Origin: Ooceraea biroi | Lineage: Eukaryota > Arthropoda > Insecta > Hymenoptera > Formicidae | Assembly (NCBI RefSeq): GCF_003672135.1 | Contig: NC_039516.1 | Coordinates: forward strand, 12,879,838 to 12,943,837 | Reading direction: 5' to 3' | Length of the DNA stretch: 64,000 bases | Shown here: piece after piece, positions 1 to 9,870 of the stretch | Layout of the letters: every line of letters begins with the position of its first letter | How positions within the stretch are numbered: the stretch's first letter is position 1 | The notes under the pieces: generated by a model | Database searches by the model: none | Seen by the model: only the letters and a program-made list of their open reading frames with translations | Told to the model about the DNA's origin: nothing | Position numbers and translations under genes: made by a program

Positions 1-1
1 C

Positions 2-3000
2 GAGCAGATTGGCAACATCTTCACCGCCGAGACCGCGCACGATTGTTTGTTCTCGCCGCGTCACATGTCCACTACGTGCTGCCAAAAGTACTTTCTGTTT
101 TTGGGCCAGCTCAGTCACTCGGCTAAGGGTACGGTGATCCTCAAGAGCTTCAATTTACTGGAAAAACTGCAGGATCTCGCGTTAGCCACCAACCACGACT
201 GCTACGTTAAGCTGATCGTCTCTAGCTTGGATTATACGCGAGAGGGTCCCAACAGGAAGATGCTGAACAAGATCATTTCCGAGGCGTCGTTGTGGAGCAC
301 GCGCCTATACGCCACGCAATTTCTCAGATTGATACTCCGTGCGCGAATGACGGACGCGGTGCATTGGGCGATGGCGTTACTCGCGGATAGACTGTCCGAT
401 TCCTCCACTGCTGTGGCGTTGGCGGCACTCGAGGCGTTGCACGAGGCCTGCGAGGAGACCGAATACCTGAAAGTGTTCCTGCAACAAGGCGGACAACAAT
501 CGCGCGACTGGGACAAATGGTTGGAGCATCTGGGCGACAAGGGATACTTGTTGAAGATTCGACTTTACTCCCTGCAGCAGGGCTTTGCCAGTCTCGCAGC
601 ACCATCGGAGGAACTGGAGAAGTGGATCGGACCCGGCGGCTTTGCCGAGAGGTATGTCGGTCTCATCGAAGAGGAGATACACGACGCGCTGACGCGTCGT
701 CAGCGCGATGAGACCGGGAGCTACCAGAGGAGGACCACCAACATACCTATGGTGCCACGTGACATCTTCGTGCCGCCTCATCTGATCGGCCAACTAGCGC
801 AGCACGATCTGGGAATACAGTTATTGCTGCGCCGCAATGTAATACAACGTTTCGCCCGAGTGCTTCAACGGTTCAAGCTGGAATTTGGCGGCCGCGACTC
901 GGAATCCAACTCGCGGTGTACCAGGGCGAGCCGTCTGACCGCGGCGGCTGTCACGGCGTCCTCTACCACCGCCGAGGATGCATACGTGGCGTCGGAAGAG
1001 TCGGGCACCGAGGGCGAAGCCGTAGAGCAATACAGTCGCCTCGAGACAATTCTCGATGCCGAGATCATCGAGGGCGAGATCCGCGGTGACGCGCCGTGCC
1101 AGCTGCGGGCCGAGTCGCTGATGGAAATCCGTCGCAAGACCAGCGTGGACGATTCCAGACACACCACGCCGGAGCGCAGCTGGAGGATGGAAACCGCTGA
1201 TTTGTCACGCGACGATTACTCGATGGGCCCGAACGGCGGCATTCTCAAAGTCAAGTCGGCCCTGTGGGCGCTCGGCCACGCCGGCACGTCCGTCGCGGGT
1301 GTGGAGCACCTCAACCACTTGGGCATCATCGAGATGATCACGTCCATGGCGGAGACATGTCCATATTACTCGGTCCGCGCCACCGCGATGTATGCTCTCA
1401 ATCTGATCGCCACCACCCGTGCCGGCGCTGACGCGTTGATAAACTTCAATTGGCCATGCGTGAGACATCGTCGTGGCGATAACTGGCCCGTAGTACCACC
1501 CTCGGCCAGATATCCCGTACCGAGTCCAGTCCCCGTGCAACGGCATCATCGTAGTCTGAGCGACGGCAAGCCGGAACTACCCGAGCCGATCGCGCGCCGA
1601 ACCAGAAATCGATCCGAGAGTGCAGCTACGGATCTCGAAGCGCGGCGATACGTTCTTCCGTGAGTAGAGCAATTAAAGACAAAAACTTGCGAGGAAAAAA
1701 TTTGAATCTCAGAGTATCTTTTTTTAAGAATATATTAATAATTATTAATGATTATTATCCTCTTGTTTTTCAGAGAAAGAGGTGAAACTCCAAGTCCCGT
1801 TTCGAGTATACAAAGACTAAGCCAACAAGACGCTGAAGGATACGCGCGACTACGTAGTTTGCAACGTCATCGCAGGCCGAGTTACTCGCAAAGTAGTTTA
1901 GAAGTACGTAAACGATTCTTGAAATTAATTTAGTGGATTTAAAAAAATTTCTAATGAATCAGCACGACATCGAACTACGGCCTTTGCCCTCTTTTTGCAG
2001 ATGTACAGTTTAGATGGCCGTCTCTCCTTGCAAAGCTTGTCGGAGTACGATTCGTCCCGCAGCTGGTTTGCGGAGAACGTGATCCTCACTCCGACGCCAC
2101 CCCCACCGGAGAAAGACAATGAGAATTTATTCTATATAGGTATTTGCCTGCCGAGGCGGTTACTCGCGATCTTTCCTGAGCCACCTCAGCCAGCACAGCC
2201 AAGTATTCTCGAAGATATCATCAGGGCTGAGTTAGAAACGACGGAGATTGACGAGGAGTCCAGCTCGGAGTACGATGCGGATACCGAGCACTGCCGCGCT
2301 TGTCTAGTTTGTTATCACGGCAAGAGTAAAGATTCCGGCACCGAGCAGGACATGAAACTGCGAAGGTAATGAATATAATTACTCGAATAATTACTGAAAG
2401 AATATTTTAGCATTTATATAAAGGCGTGTGCGAAATCGTCGAGTTTTTTAATTTAATATAATTTTTTAAATTTAATTTGAAGAGAGGCAACAATAACAAA
2501 TCTCATTGTCTTTCTGTAGAGACATACTTAGGTACACCCAACGGCTTGCAAATCCGGTGTGGTATCGTCACAGTCGTCAGGCGTTACTCAGACTACGGCA
2601 GCGGTATCCTGAGAGGTTTCAGGTATTTCGTCTTTTTTTTTTACATATCTTGTCAATGCGATATTTATTCTAATATTTCTGTCGCTTTCCGTTCGCAGGA
2701 TACCTGTCTATTTTCAGATGTGGCTGCTCGCCTGAGCAGCTGCACGTACAGAATGCCGGCACGGCGCTTTCTACAAGAGTTGTTTCTAGATTCCCCGTTC
2801 GAAGCAGTAAGTTCACCCGGTAGACCGCGAGTAATTACCGCGACCTCCCGTGATGTCGGTGTCCGCGTCAGCGTTATTTCATAGACGTTGACGTGATATA
2901 TGCGCGCGGAGCGGACGGAAGAAACTTCTGAAAATAAAAACTTAGACGCGCAGTCATTCGCGCGACGAGATTCATATCTATATTTAAACAGAGTGACTTT

Positions 3001-3585
3001 GCTTTTGATGCTATGTCAAGATCAACAACTATCTAGGCGCCTGTATTATCAATTTCCCGTTCGCGTTTTACGCTCGTCGTGCAGTCACGACTGATCGTGC
3101 ATATTTTTCTAACTCATAGTTGGTACATAATATTTTTTTATTAAGCAAGTATTTTTTACCGTGAGACAATTCAATGCCACATTTTGCAGCTTTACACAGA
3201 ACCGGTCCATATACTGAAAATACCGATCGGCACGGAGGAGATCCCCTTGCAATCACCTGTTCCTAGCTCCGAGGCGAGTTCTCGACAGCAGCCCGCCAGC
3301 CCCGCGGAGGGCAAGATTAACGGAAGACTTACTCTGACTGAGATACAAACGGCGCAGTTGGCATCGGTCGCTGAAGAGAGCACCGCTAGCGGCAACTCGT
3401 GCAACACGGCGCACCAGTGTAAAAAGAAGCCTCAGGAGGCCCTGCGGTCGGCGCAGGAGCGGCGCAGCGACGAGAAGATCATAGCCGAGATCTTGAAGCC
3501 GGAAGAGCGGATACGTTTGTCAAAGAGTTCCGATAGGTCGTTAAAAGTATCAGGTACAAACACTGCCATCAGCCTTGATTCGTAG
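2..3585 (+). CDS. rictor: Rictor, TOR complex 2 subunit (3' part; 5' end outside window)
   Basis: Scaffold subunit of TOR complex 2, which phosphorylates Akt and other AGC kinases. The frame is open from base 2, so the N-terminal part lies outside the window. Exons by splice signals and frame: 2-1659, 1774-1903, 2001-2365, 2520-2622, 2699-2806 and 3190-3585, giving about 919 visible residues. The first exon has the Rictor middle helical region (STRLYATQFLRLILRAR) and the conserved block KSALWALGHAGTSVAGVEHL...YYSVRATAMYALNLIATT. Later exons carry RDILRYTQRLANPVWYRHSR and YRMPARRFLQELFLDSPFEA, typical of the C-terminal family domain. Between them is a low-complexity serine/arginine-rich stretch with basophilic sites (RNRSES, HHRSLSDG), where the family is phosphorylated; use of these sites here is inferred. 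All junctions keep frame. A poly(A) signal AATAAA lies at 3653-3658. Identity is very secure; the last exon is poorly conserved. Confidence 0.95.
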
Positions 3586-4037
3586 TTTTGAACTTTCGAT
3601 CGCTAATGTGTACATATTTTGTAACAAGAGATATATCCAATATATATATAAAAATAAAATTACCAACGTACACTGCCGAAAACAGATGTGTCCTTGTGTG
3701 TGTCTCTCGTTTCCTTCGTTCTTTCGCGTTGATTCAGGAGTGTTTAAATAAGACAGTATATGATTTAAAAAAGCAGGAAGCCTCAACAACGTAATCGAAC
3801 GTACGTTTTACGCGAGGTCCCTTTCAGTTCGTCTCGTTCCCGATTCCTGACGAGAGCGCTGCATTATCGACGCTGTCCACGGAGTCACGATGAGATTTCT
3901 GGCGCCAGGCGGCGCGGCGGATCCCCGAGAGTCCCCGCCACGGATGTCACCGATCATTCGCGTCATTGCGCGTCGTGTCCGTGGTTATTTATTGAGGCGG
4001 CTGTAACGATACGAGTCCAGCGGCGCGAATTATCGCG
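3586..4037. other. Rictor 3' UTR and EMC4 promoter/5' UTR
   Basis: The first 150 bases are AT-rich, with AATAAA at 3653-3658, and probably form the Rictor 3' UTR. From about 3800 the sequence becomes CpG-rich up to the EMC4 start codon, as expected for a housekeeping promoter and 5' UTR. I see no coding sequence in it. Confidence 0.5.
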
Positions 4038-4949
4038 ATGACGATGACGGCGAGCGCCAAGCAGAGTTCCAAACGATCGAAATGGGCGTTAGATTTCGCC
4101 CACAAGTACGTAACCTATCGGCGACGGTTCTTGCGAGCGGGACACGTGTCGGCGGGACACGTATCTCGTTCACTGACGTTGACCAACTATTCGTATCCGT
4201 GCATTAAACATTTAGATCTAACGTCTGCCCGTTTCAGCTGCACTCTCTGCACTATTCCGCGATCTACATTTCTCATTTCCATGTATATAATAGTACGCGC
4301 GTCGCGTCACTTCAAATGCAGCAGAGCGCAGCGAGAAGGCCAGAAACTTGCTTGACGGATCATTGTTCTGAGCGAACTCTGATTGATTTGTCTCTCTTGC
4401 AGAACGAAACAAGACAAAAACGTGGAGATACCGTCTCCACCAGGATACACGCCCACCGGCTCCCTCTTTCACAACGTGGAGTACATGAGGGAGTCCGACT
4501 CCAATCATCTGATAATAAAAAAGTCCTGGGACCTGGCGTTAGGACCTCTCAAACAAGTGCCCATGAATCTGTTCATTATGTACATGGCTGGCAATTCCAT
4601 CTCGATCTTTCCCATTATGATGGTCGGTATGCTCATCATCAGGCCGGTCAAGGCGTTGTTCACGCTTCAGCAGAGTGAGTATTCAAGCGAGAGACACGTG
4701 ACACACCCTGACCACCTGATATAACCTGACGCACCTCTTCTCTTCTGTTCAGCGTTCAAAGTGATCGAGGGAACGCACGCGTTTGGACAAAAGTTCGTGT
4801 ACTTCTTAGGACAGTTAGTGAATATCGCGTTAGCTCTGTACAAGTGCCAGTCGATGGGTCTGCTGCCGACCCACGCGTCCGACTGGCTGGCGTTCGTCGA
4901 GCCCCAGGCGAGGGTGGAGTACTCGGGCGGTGGTTTCATGTACATTTGA
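4038..4949 (+). CDS. EMC4: ER membrane protein complex subunit 4
   Basis: Subunit of the ER membrane protein complex, which inserts tail-anchored and multipass membrane proteins. Exons 4038-4105, 4403-4674 and 4753-4949 give 178 residues, close to the usual 180 or so. Visible hallmarks are KWALDFAHK near the N terminus, the conserved IPSPPGYTPTG motif, SWDLALGPLKQVPMNLFIMY leading into a first hydrophobic segment (about residues 76-103), and a second hydrophobic segment around QKFVYFLGQLVNIALALY (about 127-145). The protein ends in GGGFMYI. The first ATG is used; a second in-frame ATG follows two codons later, so the exact start is uncertain by two residues. Donor sites are GTACGT and GTGAGT. 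It follows Rictor on the same strand and converges on STMP1. Confidence 0.96.
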
Positions 4950-5059
4950 TGCGAGGAGATCGGCAGTCAGTTGGCATCGTAAGTACTCGGCGCTTGACGA
5001 TGGGCGATATCGTGGATAATCTAGCTAAGTTATGTGTTGCGTGTCACATTTAAATATTG

Positions 5060-5073
5060 TTTATTAAAATAAA
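5060..5073. terminator. Adjoining convergent poly(A) signals of EMC4 (+) and STMP1 (-)
   Basis: AATAAA on the plus strand at 5068-5073 lies 119 bases after the EMC4 stop. AATAAA on the minus strand occupies 5065-5060, 222 bases after the STMP1 stop. The two signals are separated by only two bases, so the convergent transcripts probably end in, or overlap across, the same short AT-rich stretch. Confidence 0.55.
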
Positions 5074-5107
5074 AGTCTGGAAAAATAAGCGGCTTTCTCT
5101 TTGTACA

Positions 5108-5166
5108 TTGAGTATGAATACCTATATGTATATGTATGTATATGTATATACATATATATGTACACA
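5108..5166. repeat. TATG/TATA-type microsatellite
   Basis: Imperfect run of TATATG and TATGTA units in the EMC4-STMP1 gap, directly visible. It would lie in the STMP1 3' UTR on the minus strand. Confidence 0.7.
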
Positions 5167-5286
5167 GGACGTTCCGTCGGGACACACTAAATCTCTTGCA
5201 ACTGCATCGCACCATTAGTGGCATATATCATTTCTCTTCTGGTATCAGAAGCGATTAAAGGCGATCGGGGGAAGCGCATGATCGCG

Positions 5287-5694
5287 TTATGGTTTCTTCT
5301 TGTTTTCTTCCAGAAATTGCATCACTCGGTCGTATAGTTTTGCTGGCTCGTCCACTCGTGGTATCTGCAAAGGAAATCAGCTTCTATGAACCGCAAAGTA
5401 TTCTCTAATTTAATTTATGTCGTATATGTATATATATGTGTGACTTTGAATTTCTTTTGAGCAAGTTGAGGAAAAGGAGCATTCGGCTATGACAGACAGC
5501 TACTGAATTATCAGTCTTTTTTTTTAATCAATCTATCTTATCAATTTCGTAGCGCGTACCTCGTAGTTCTGGGCCATGAATATTCCGACGTACACACCAA
5601 TACCAAAAGTAACCTGCAAATTATACAGCGTTACGCATCTGCAAAAATTGCAAGTTATCTTACGTGTGGGTTTACGTACTAAAGAGCGGAACAT
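5287..5694 (-). CDS. STMP1: Short transmembrane mitochondrial protein 1-like micropeptide, 48 residues
   Basis: Too short for ordinary gene calling. Minus-strand exons are 5694-5680 (MFRSL), 5613-5560 (VTFGIGVYVGIFMAQNYE) and 5364-5287 (IPRVDEPAKL...EENKKKP, stop). All junctions are phase 0 with GTACGT/GTACGC donors and TTTGCAG-type acceptors. The 48-residue product has the layout of vertebrate STMP1 (mitolamban, 47 residues): a short N terminus, one glycine-rich transmembrane helix (about residues 6-20), the AQNY(D/E)IP signature, then a charged helix ending in KKKP. In vertebrates STMP1 sits in the inner mitochondrial membrane and associates with respiratory complex III; that role here is inferred. 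The first intron is 66 bases with no stop in frame, so retention would add 22 residues. No other in-frame ATG is close upstream. Confidence 0.85.
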
Positions 5695-6702
5695 ATTGAG
5701 AAAATTTTGCGAAGCAATTTTCGTTGATGACGTTATGACGCTCACTGCCGATTGACATTCAGACAAAGTATAACGAAATCATATCCGTGGCTTGATACAG
5801 GGCATGAAATACGTGAAACTGTGACGGGAAAATAGGAGTCGATAGGTAGGGGATTGGTTACTTTCGTGATCACAAGTCCAACTAGGTCTAGTGATTTTGT
5901 AGATTGACGGCTTTCGTGTTCGTTCAGGAGAGCGAGGAACGCATATCTTATTTTTTTATATTTTTCGCTTTATTTTTCATTCATTGCTAACATTAAAAAA
6001 ACTAAACTCTAGTAAGGTATTACGTAGTCGCATACAAGAAATAATATATTGTAAAATCGCTATTTATTAGTATATCTATTACTGCGCAAAACTTGGATAG
6101 TTATGAACGTGGAGCAATAATAAAAATTGAAAGTAGTTGCATATAACCGTAGTGAATTTTATTTATTACGTACAATTTGCCTTCAAAATATATGTTAAAC
6201 ATTAAGTCGAGTGTTAACGTAATCGTATCAAGACGAATAGAATCCTTATACACCGAGTGTTCGTTCTAATATAATAAATTCATACGATTCATATAGAGAT
6301 AGTACACGTACATCTACTTCTTAAAGGATGAAATTATTTCTATCTCGCAAGAGAGATTTCGTTAAGAGACATTCAAAAATCGACGGGACTTAACGAACTA
6401 CGAAAGCAAGTCTTCCATCATCTACAAAAAACCTTTACATACTGCGAGTGACTGACAAAACACAGAAATTCTAAAGTGAATATCCAAGAGAGAGAGAGAG
6501 AACAGTTTGATTACCTTGTTAACTTGAAAATCAGAGTAATACACGAAGTGTTACCGAGTTACGTAATAGTTGAGAACAAACAAGCGCGCCCACAAGCTCG
6601 CCACGTACGACTAAAGAAAATTGAGACGTGACTCGTAGAGATTGCGTACATGTATCTTCGATAAGTTCATTTGCTTATCGAGCGGACATTAAATCACGAG
6701 AC
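5695..6702. other. STMP1 5' flank and MAF1 3' flank, no further gene seen
   Basis: About 200 bases next to the STMP1 start should hold its promoter and 5' UTR. From 5940 the sequence is AT-rich, with short GA runs near 6490, and includes the MAF1 3' UTR on the minus strand. No conserved coding sequence is visible. Confidence 0.4.
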
Positions 6703-7754
6703 TTAATACGCGTCCTCGTCGTCCTCATCCATAGCGTAATCGCTACCAACTCCGGAATCGGGCACGTACAGCGGACTGTGGAGCAAACAAATACAAACGA
6801 TATTAGCACGGGGACAAAGAGAGATAACGGAACGACGCGTCCTCTGCCGGAGGAGATAGCGGCTTACTTGATCGCCCTGCATGTGAAAAATACGATGCGT
6901 TTCAGCTTCTTATTGTACATGAAATAATTGAACGACCACAAGCATCCGTCCTCTCCGAATGGGTCTGACGCGAAATCCGGATTGTAACTGCAAGGAAAAA
7001 ATTATATGATGTATAATCTGCCTAATATTACAGAATGCGGATTTAACGTGTTATTATTTATTGTTTAAATTATATAGTACCTGTAAATATCACATTCGTC
7101 CAACGTTATTTCATCGTTGATTGCCGCCCACAGGCTCGAACGCAGCGTGCGATAGTGATCGCCCGCGGTAGCGCTGAGATTACCGTCCACGGCGTTCCTC
7201 ATCCAAGTCGAACTCGGTTCTTTGCTAAACTCGTGGCTCTTGGCGTTCGAGAAATCATAATCCGAAAAGGCAGAGTTCAACGTTGCGATCAAATAAAACA
7301 ATGTCTTCCTGCTGATCGTGTCACACAACGGACCGTCCTCGTCGCCGGAGATGCTGCGGCTGTGGAGGGAAAAACGTGTCAATACAAGCGTCAAATGAAC
7401 TGAATGCTGCCGCAAATTTTGAGGCCTGCATTTCTTTGTGAGATACCTCAAGTATCCCTGAGCCGGAGACGTTCCCAGGGATGTCTGCGGCGGTGACAGA
7501 GCTTGTAAATCGTGTGGCGTGACTCCCTCTTCCGCGTTGAACCGTTTATAGTGCTGTTTCTCGATACCCGTCATTTTGCAAGAGTAACTCTCGATCCTGT
7601 AACGGTCGAAGATACAAATAACGAGAATGAAATAACGATGGAATTAATGCGAGGTAAGATGTCTGCCTCACCTGCCAATGATCTTGCTATCTCCTGTCTT
7701 GATGGACAAGGCAGTGTTTATGGCTTCCAAACGCGTGCTCTCCAACAGCTTCAT
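6703..7754 (-). CDS. Maf1: MAF1, repressor of RNA polymerase III
   Basis: Maf1 binds RNA polymerase III and blocks tRNA and 5S rRNA synthesis when nutrients or TORC1 activity fall; TORC1 phosphorylation keeps it inactive. Minus-strand exons 7754-7672, 7596-7447, 7359-7081, 6987-6868 and 6775-6703 join in frame to 234 residues (human about 256). The start MKLLESTRLEAINTALS matches the family N terminus. Further hallmarks are IIGRIESYSCKM, the LQALSPPQTS linker, CDTISRKTLFYLIATLN, the YDFS..KSHEFS motif, ECDIYSYNPD, DPFGEDGCLWSFNYF and KRIVFFTCRAI. The C-terminal tail is acidic (AMDEDDEDAY), as in other members but short. Exon phases agree at all four junctions. It is divergent from WDR59 and shares its upstream region. 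Confidence 0.97.
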
Positions 7755-9870
7755 CGTGATAACAATAACGGGTCTCTCTCTCCAAGTGTGCAAAAGAAAT
7801 TCTGAGGCTTGGAGCTGTTGCTGAAACCGTTTGCGTTGACTCCCTCTTGGCCTGCCTTCTTCGCCTTACAATGTTGACATTCCACGGCCTCTGGAGCCCT
7901 TTATCGTTGCTCGCTGTTCAAAGCGAATCCCCGAATCTGTTTCCTTGAAAGTTTACGCTCGGGTCGTTCAGTACAAGCGAAACGTCAGAAAGCTTCTTCG
8001 ACTTCGAAGACTTATCAGGTCGTTGGGCATCTCTTTTATGTGTATGAAAATTCCTTTCCTTTTCGAGTGCACGAGATTAATCGTCGACGTAGTGGTTTTC
8101 CCGGTTTCCTTACTGTACTTGCACATTACAGACGGCTAGTGAAGGATTTGAGGGAAGGTGATCGAGTTCTGACGACTCGTCGAGCGCGAGATTAGGCTCT
8201 CACCACCAGGGGAGATTCGCGGGCTTGTTTTCGTTTGCACTGACGCGATAGAGCGAGAGAGACGGACGAGAGCACACAGCGGGGGGGAGGGGACGAGAGA
8301 GAGAGAGAGAGGAAAACACACACACAGGCGTCGCGATAAAGAGACCCTACCTCGAGAAACAAAAGCGGGCCGCCGCTCTTGCCCTGCGCGACTCGGCTCA
8401 AAAATGATCGTCTCTCCGGCGAAGGCCGCGCGAAAAACGCACACACGTTTTATTCGAAGGACGACGGCGGGTTTCGCGATGATCGACAAAGGTCGAAGGA
8501 CAGAGAGACCGACGGACGAACAGAGAGCGAGAGAGAGATAGAGAGAGGGGGAGAGACGTTGACTCTCGGTGGGAAGGTACGGGCTTCGTACACACGGAAG
8601 ACGGCGAGGAAAAGCTTCTCACACGTAGCACCCGCTACTGACGAAAACAATCCATAATCACGGACATTGTTGTTCGCCGATCACTGTTAAATCACGTATA
8701 TCAATTCAATCGCTGTCTGATCGGCGGCTCGTGCCTCTTCGATTCTCGTCGAACTCGTCTTCACGTCGAACGTCGCACCTCGATCTTACTCGCGCACGGG
8801 CCTGACCAGTTTACCAACTAACTGCGACTCGACTCAACCCGCATTCACGCGCACACGTACGTGTGTATGTATGCACTGGTCTCACACACACCACGCGGTC
8901 GGCTGTACGGTGTCGTATACAAGCGTCCTACGTGACAGAAATAGCGACGAGAGTACGAGAGACTCCGCTGCTGTCTCGCTCGCACGCTCGCTCGCGTCGA
9001 TCCTCCGTCTCGCTCACTCGCTCGCCGTGGGAACACGAGCGCGCAGCCAATAGCGTTACGTCAGCGACGCGCGAGTGTGCGTGACGCGTCACGGCGCGCG
9101 CGAGCCCCGCGTACGTGTGTATGAGACCGTGACCGAGAGTTTTTTTCGTCCGAAACGAAAAACATTCGGTCTGGCGTCCGTCAAAACTGTAGCCTATTAT
9201 ATTACGCTTTTACTTACGCTTGAAATGAGATGATTGATGTTCGAAAGGAACATTAACTAAAATTAGCGCAGTGCTCTTATAAATATACGAGAGAATAATT
9301 GAGAACATTAGAAATTTAATAATAATAACAATTAATGCTTTTTCTTACTATCGACAATTATCATACTATTTTAAACAAGTTACATATACATGTTAATATG
9401 TATATATGTATGTACGCGTAACGAATCTGACGTCTGAAGTTGCAGCAATTTTGAATGTCGCAATGTGTGCCAGGTTGCTCAATACGTAAAACAGTTTGAC
9501 CGTCAATTGTAAGTTGAATTTTCGTTCTTGTATAATACCTTGAACTTTTTGTTCAAGATTATACTTTTATTAAAATCAAAAATATTATTCTAGATATTTA
9601 TTAGCCAATCAGATAAATAAGACTATCTCGCTAGAATGAAGAATGGACTACTAATATCGCTTGTAGTCAATGTAGTCTTCTACATTACCGACTGCCACAA
9701 GACTGATGGCGCGGACCGCGGAGTGATTTTCGGAGCTTGAGTTAACCTACTTACTTATGTTGTGATTTGAATGCAGTTTATATGCCAGTGTATGTAGGCA
9801 GAGATCGGCGGAGTGCGATTCCAATCTCGATTTGTGCAAGTGACAGGAATGTTAGAAGTTTGTTTTCACA
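7755..9870. promoter_or_regulatory. Divergent MAF1/WDR59 upstream region, CpG-rich
   Basis: The two genes are transcribed away from this 2.1 kb stretch. Its middle (about 8160-9130) is CpG-rich, with GA runs at 8296-8312 and 8523-8550 and a CA run near 8316. A CCAAT box lies at 9047-9051, a CREB/ATF-type TTACGTCA at 9056-9063, and the perfect palindrome GTGACGCGTCAC at 9081-9092. The stretch 9130-9680 is AT-rich. About 9690-9870 should be the WDR59 5' UTR and nearby promoter. Many ORFs here are composition artefacts. Whether there are one or two promoters cannot be seen. Confidence 0.5.

Noticed and set aside
5888..5900. 13-base match to the 3' portion of microRNA miR-7
   Set aside because: The seed (GGAAGAC) is absent and no complementary arm follows, so no hairpin forms. 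Treated as chance.
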